NCBI RefSeq assembly: GCF_000829825.1
Contig: NZ_JXSL01000030.1
Span: 999,501-1,063,500, forward strand
DNA length: 64,000 bases
Direction of reading: 5' to 3'
Source of the DNA: Paramagnetospirillum magnetotacticum MS-1
GTDB taxonomy: Bacteria; Pseudomonadota; Alphaproteobacteria; Rhodospirillales; Magnetospirillaceae
The notes under the pieces were generated by a model that was given only the letters and a program-made list of their open reading frames with translations, did no database searches and had not been told where the DNA came from. Of this stretch, positions 63,215 through 64,000 are shown one piece after another; position 1 is the first letter of the stretch, and each line of letters begins with the position of its first letter. A program made the translations under genes and the position numbers.

Positions 63215-64000
63215 TCAGGCCTCCAGAATTTGCAAGATGGTGCCGTCGGCACCGAAGCAGGCGGCGGTCAGGGTGCCCCCCTGGCCTGAACCGGAATCAA
63301 GGGTGGCGGAGAAGGGACCGAAGGTCGCGCCGCCCTTGCGGCGGTCGGCGCCGCGCACCACCAGTTTGAAGCCGGAATAAGGCTCGTCCAGACCGGCGAA
63401 CAGGCTGGAGCCCCACCAGAAGGCGTCCACCTGGGCCGAAAGCGGCCTTGTGGGATCGAGACCGGCATGGGTGAACAACAGCACGTTGTCGTCGGTGAAG
63501 GCGGCATGCTTCAGCACGCTCATCAGCGTGGTGTGGCCGTCGTAATTACGCATGGTCTGGCGCAACTGGCTGGTCCAGCGGGTCAGCGCCAGGATGCCCT
63601 CGCGGATGGCGTTGCTGCCCTCTTCCACCGAGCCGCCATAGGCGGCGATGGTGGGCGCGATGCCGTGATCGACCATCCAGCGCAGTACTTCCGCGGGATT
63701 GGGGGCGAACTGCAATTGCAGCAGCTTCTGCCACATCTCTTCCTGGGTGCCGCGCAGATAGACCACATCCTCGACCTCGACGCCGGGCTGGGCGATGAAG
63801 GAGCGGCGGAAGGTCAGCAATTCGTCGATGGTCTGCAGCACCGGGGCACCGCAGCCCAGGTAATCGCCGAGATAGACCAACTGGTCCCCCGGCCGCATTT
63901 CCTGGGCAAGGCGGGCATGAAGGGCGCACAGCCGGGCATGCTCGCCCCTGACGGCGGCGACGGCCCAGATACGGGCGCCGCCCCGCAAGGTGGCGAAGAC
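63215..64000 (-). CDS. Metallophosphatase (serine/threonine phosphatase 1-like), N-terminus beyond window
   Basis: At least 262 codons of a calcineurin-like phosphoesterase. VRGEHARLCALHARL, LVYLGDYLGCGAP (the GDxxxRG motif region, here GDYLGCG), VVYLRGTQEEM (equivalent of GNHE, here RGTQEE) and LLFTHAGLDP (GGHA-like) mark the family. The GNHE block is altered, so the activity may be weak or altered. The frame continues to the right edge with VFATLRGG, so the true start is outside; a TTG at 63988 is a poor start. It is joined to the DUF4197 gene. Confidence 0.75.
   Translation of the reverse strand, partial: VFATLRGGARIWAVAAVRGEHARLCALHARLAQEMRPGDQLVYLGDYLGCGAPVLQTIDELLTFRRSFIAQPGVEVEDVVYLRGTQEEMWQKLLQLQFAPNPAEVLRWMVDHGIAPTIAAYGGSVEEGSNAIREGILALTRWTSQLRQTMRNYDGHTTLMSVLKHAAFTDDNVLLFTHAGLDPTRPLSAQVDAFWWGSSLFAGLDEPYSGFKLVVRGADRRKGGATFGPFSATLDSGSGQGGTLTAACFGADGTILQILEA

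Overview
The window looks like a chromosomal segment of a high-GC alphaproteobacterium of the order Rhodospirillales, and gene content and order are most like Magnetospirillum and its relatives. This is an inference from family resemblance and synteny; no database was searched. The gene string tsaB-rimI ... fur-plsC/olsA-miaB-phoH-ybeY-corC-lnt-(XRE regulator)-metK-trmB is a classic alphaproteobacterial neighbourhood. Fur and Irr regulators, MucR, a Mic60/HemY pair in the heme operon, an aerobic-type CobN and a B12-dependent ribonucleotide reductase point the same way. No rRNA, tRNA, CRISPR array, prophage, transposase or magnetosome (mam/mms) gene was seen, and no gene-free stretch exceeds about 270 bases.

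Layout. 1-9849 (minus strand): partial trmB, metK, a PhrR-like regulator, lnt, corC, ybeY, phoH, miaB, an ornithine-lipid acyltransferase pair and fur. 9986-20148: mucR, tusA, rimI/tsaB, a D-Ala-D-Ala dipeptidase, an FMN hydroxy-acid oxidase, a divergent RlmJ-like methyltransferase, a secreted nuclease, galU, chaC, a DUF2125 protein, a class V aminotransferase and an Hsp15-like protein. 20233-30205: nrdJ behind a cluster of DnaA-box-like 9-mers, the ftsE-ftsX-DUF218-plsC operon, an AT-rich Abi-alpha/DUF4393 gene bracketed by ~75-bp inverted repeats, then dnaJ and dnaK behind a sigma-32 type promoter.

30370-40239 is one tightly packed minus-strand tetrapyrrole run: hemC-hemD-mic60-hemY-cytochrome c-cobP-cobW-cobN plus a 30-residue membrane micropeptide. 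It carries heme and cobalamin genes that both use uroporphyrinogen III. tsaD-greB diverge from it. Then come a hemerythrin, mutL, a PAS-GGDEF diguanylate cyclase and pgi. 47752-51829 is an iron-uptake locus: a polyferredoxin membrane protein, a porin, P19, and a divergent cupredoxin. The intergenic region has two Fur-box-like palindromes, and no FTR1 permease lies in the window.

51929-64000 holds a 26-residue micropeptide candidate, a GNAT, murJ, a YegD-type Hsp70, an aldehyde dehydrogenase, a CoA-transferase, irr, gpt, a gamma-glutamyltransferase/zinc-ribbon/glutathione-transferase trio, a DUF4197 protein and a metallophosphatase that runs off the right edge.

Three families of short palindromic repeats are scattered through the window. 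RF-1 has CCCTCTCCCGC/GCGGGAGAGGG arms, often with a second GCGAAGGGA/TCCCTTCGC hairpin. RF-2 has several small GC hairpins around an AT-rich core, and three of its four copies lie between convergent genes. RF-3 has the core TGCCCCGCC-N-TCG-N-GGGGC, and two copies are translated as part of CorC. The most unusual items are the inverted-repeat-bracketed DUF4393 gene, the DnaA-like boxes before nrdJ, the heme-cobalamin superoperon with its terminal micropeptide, and the FTR1-less iron locus.
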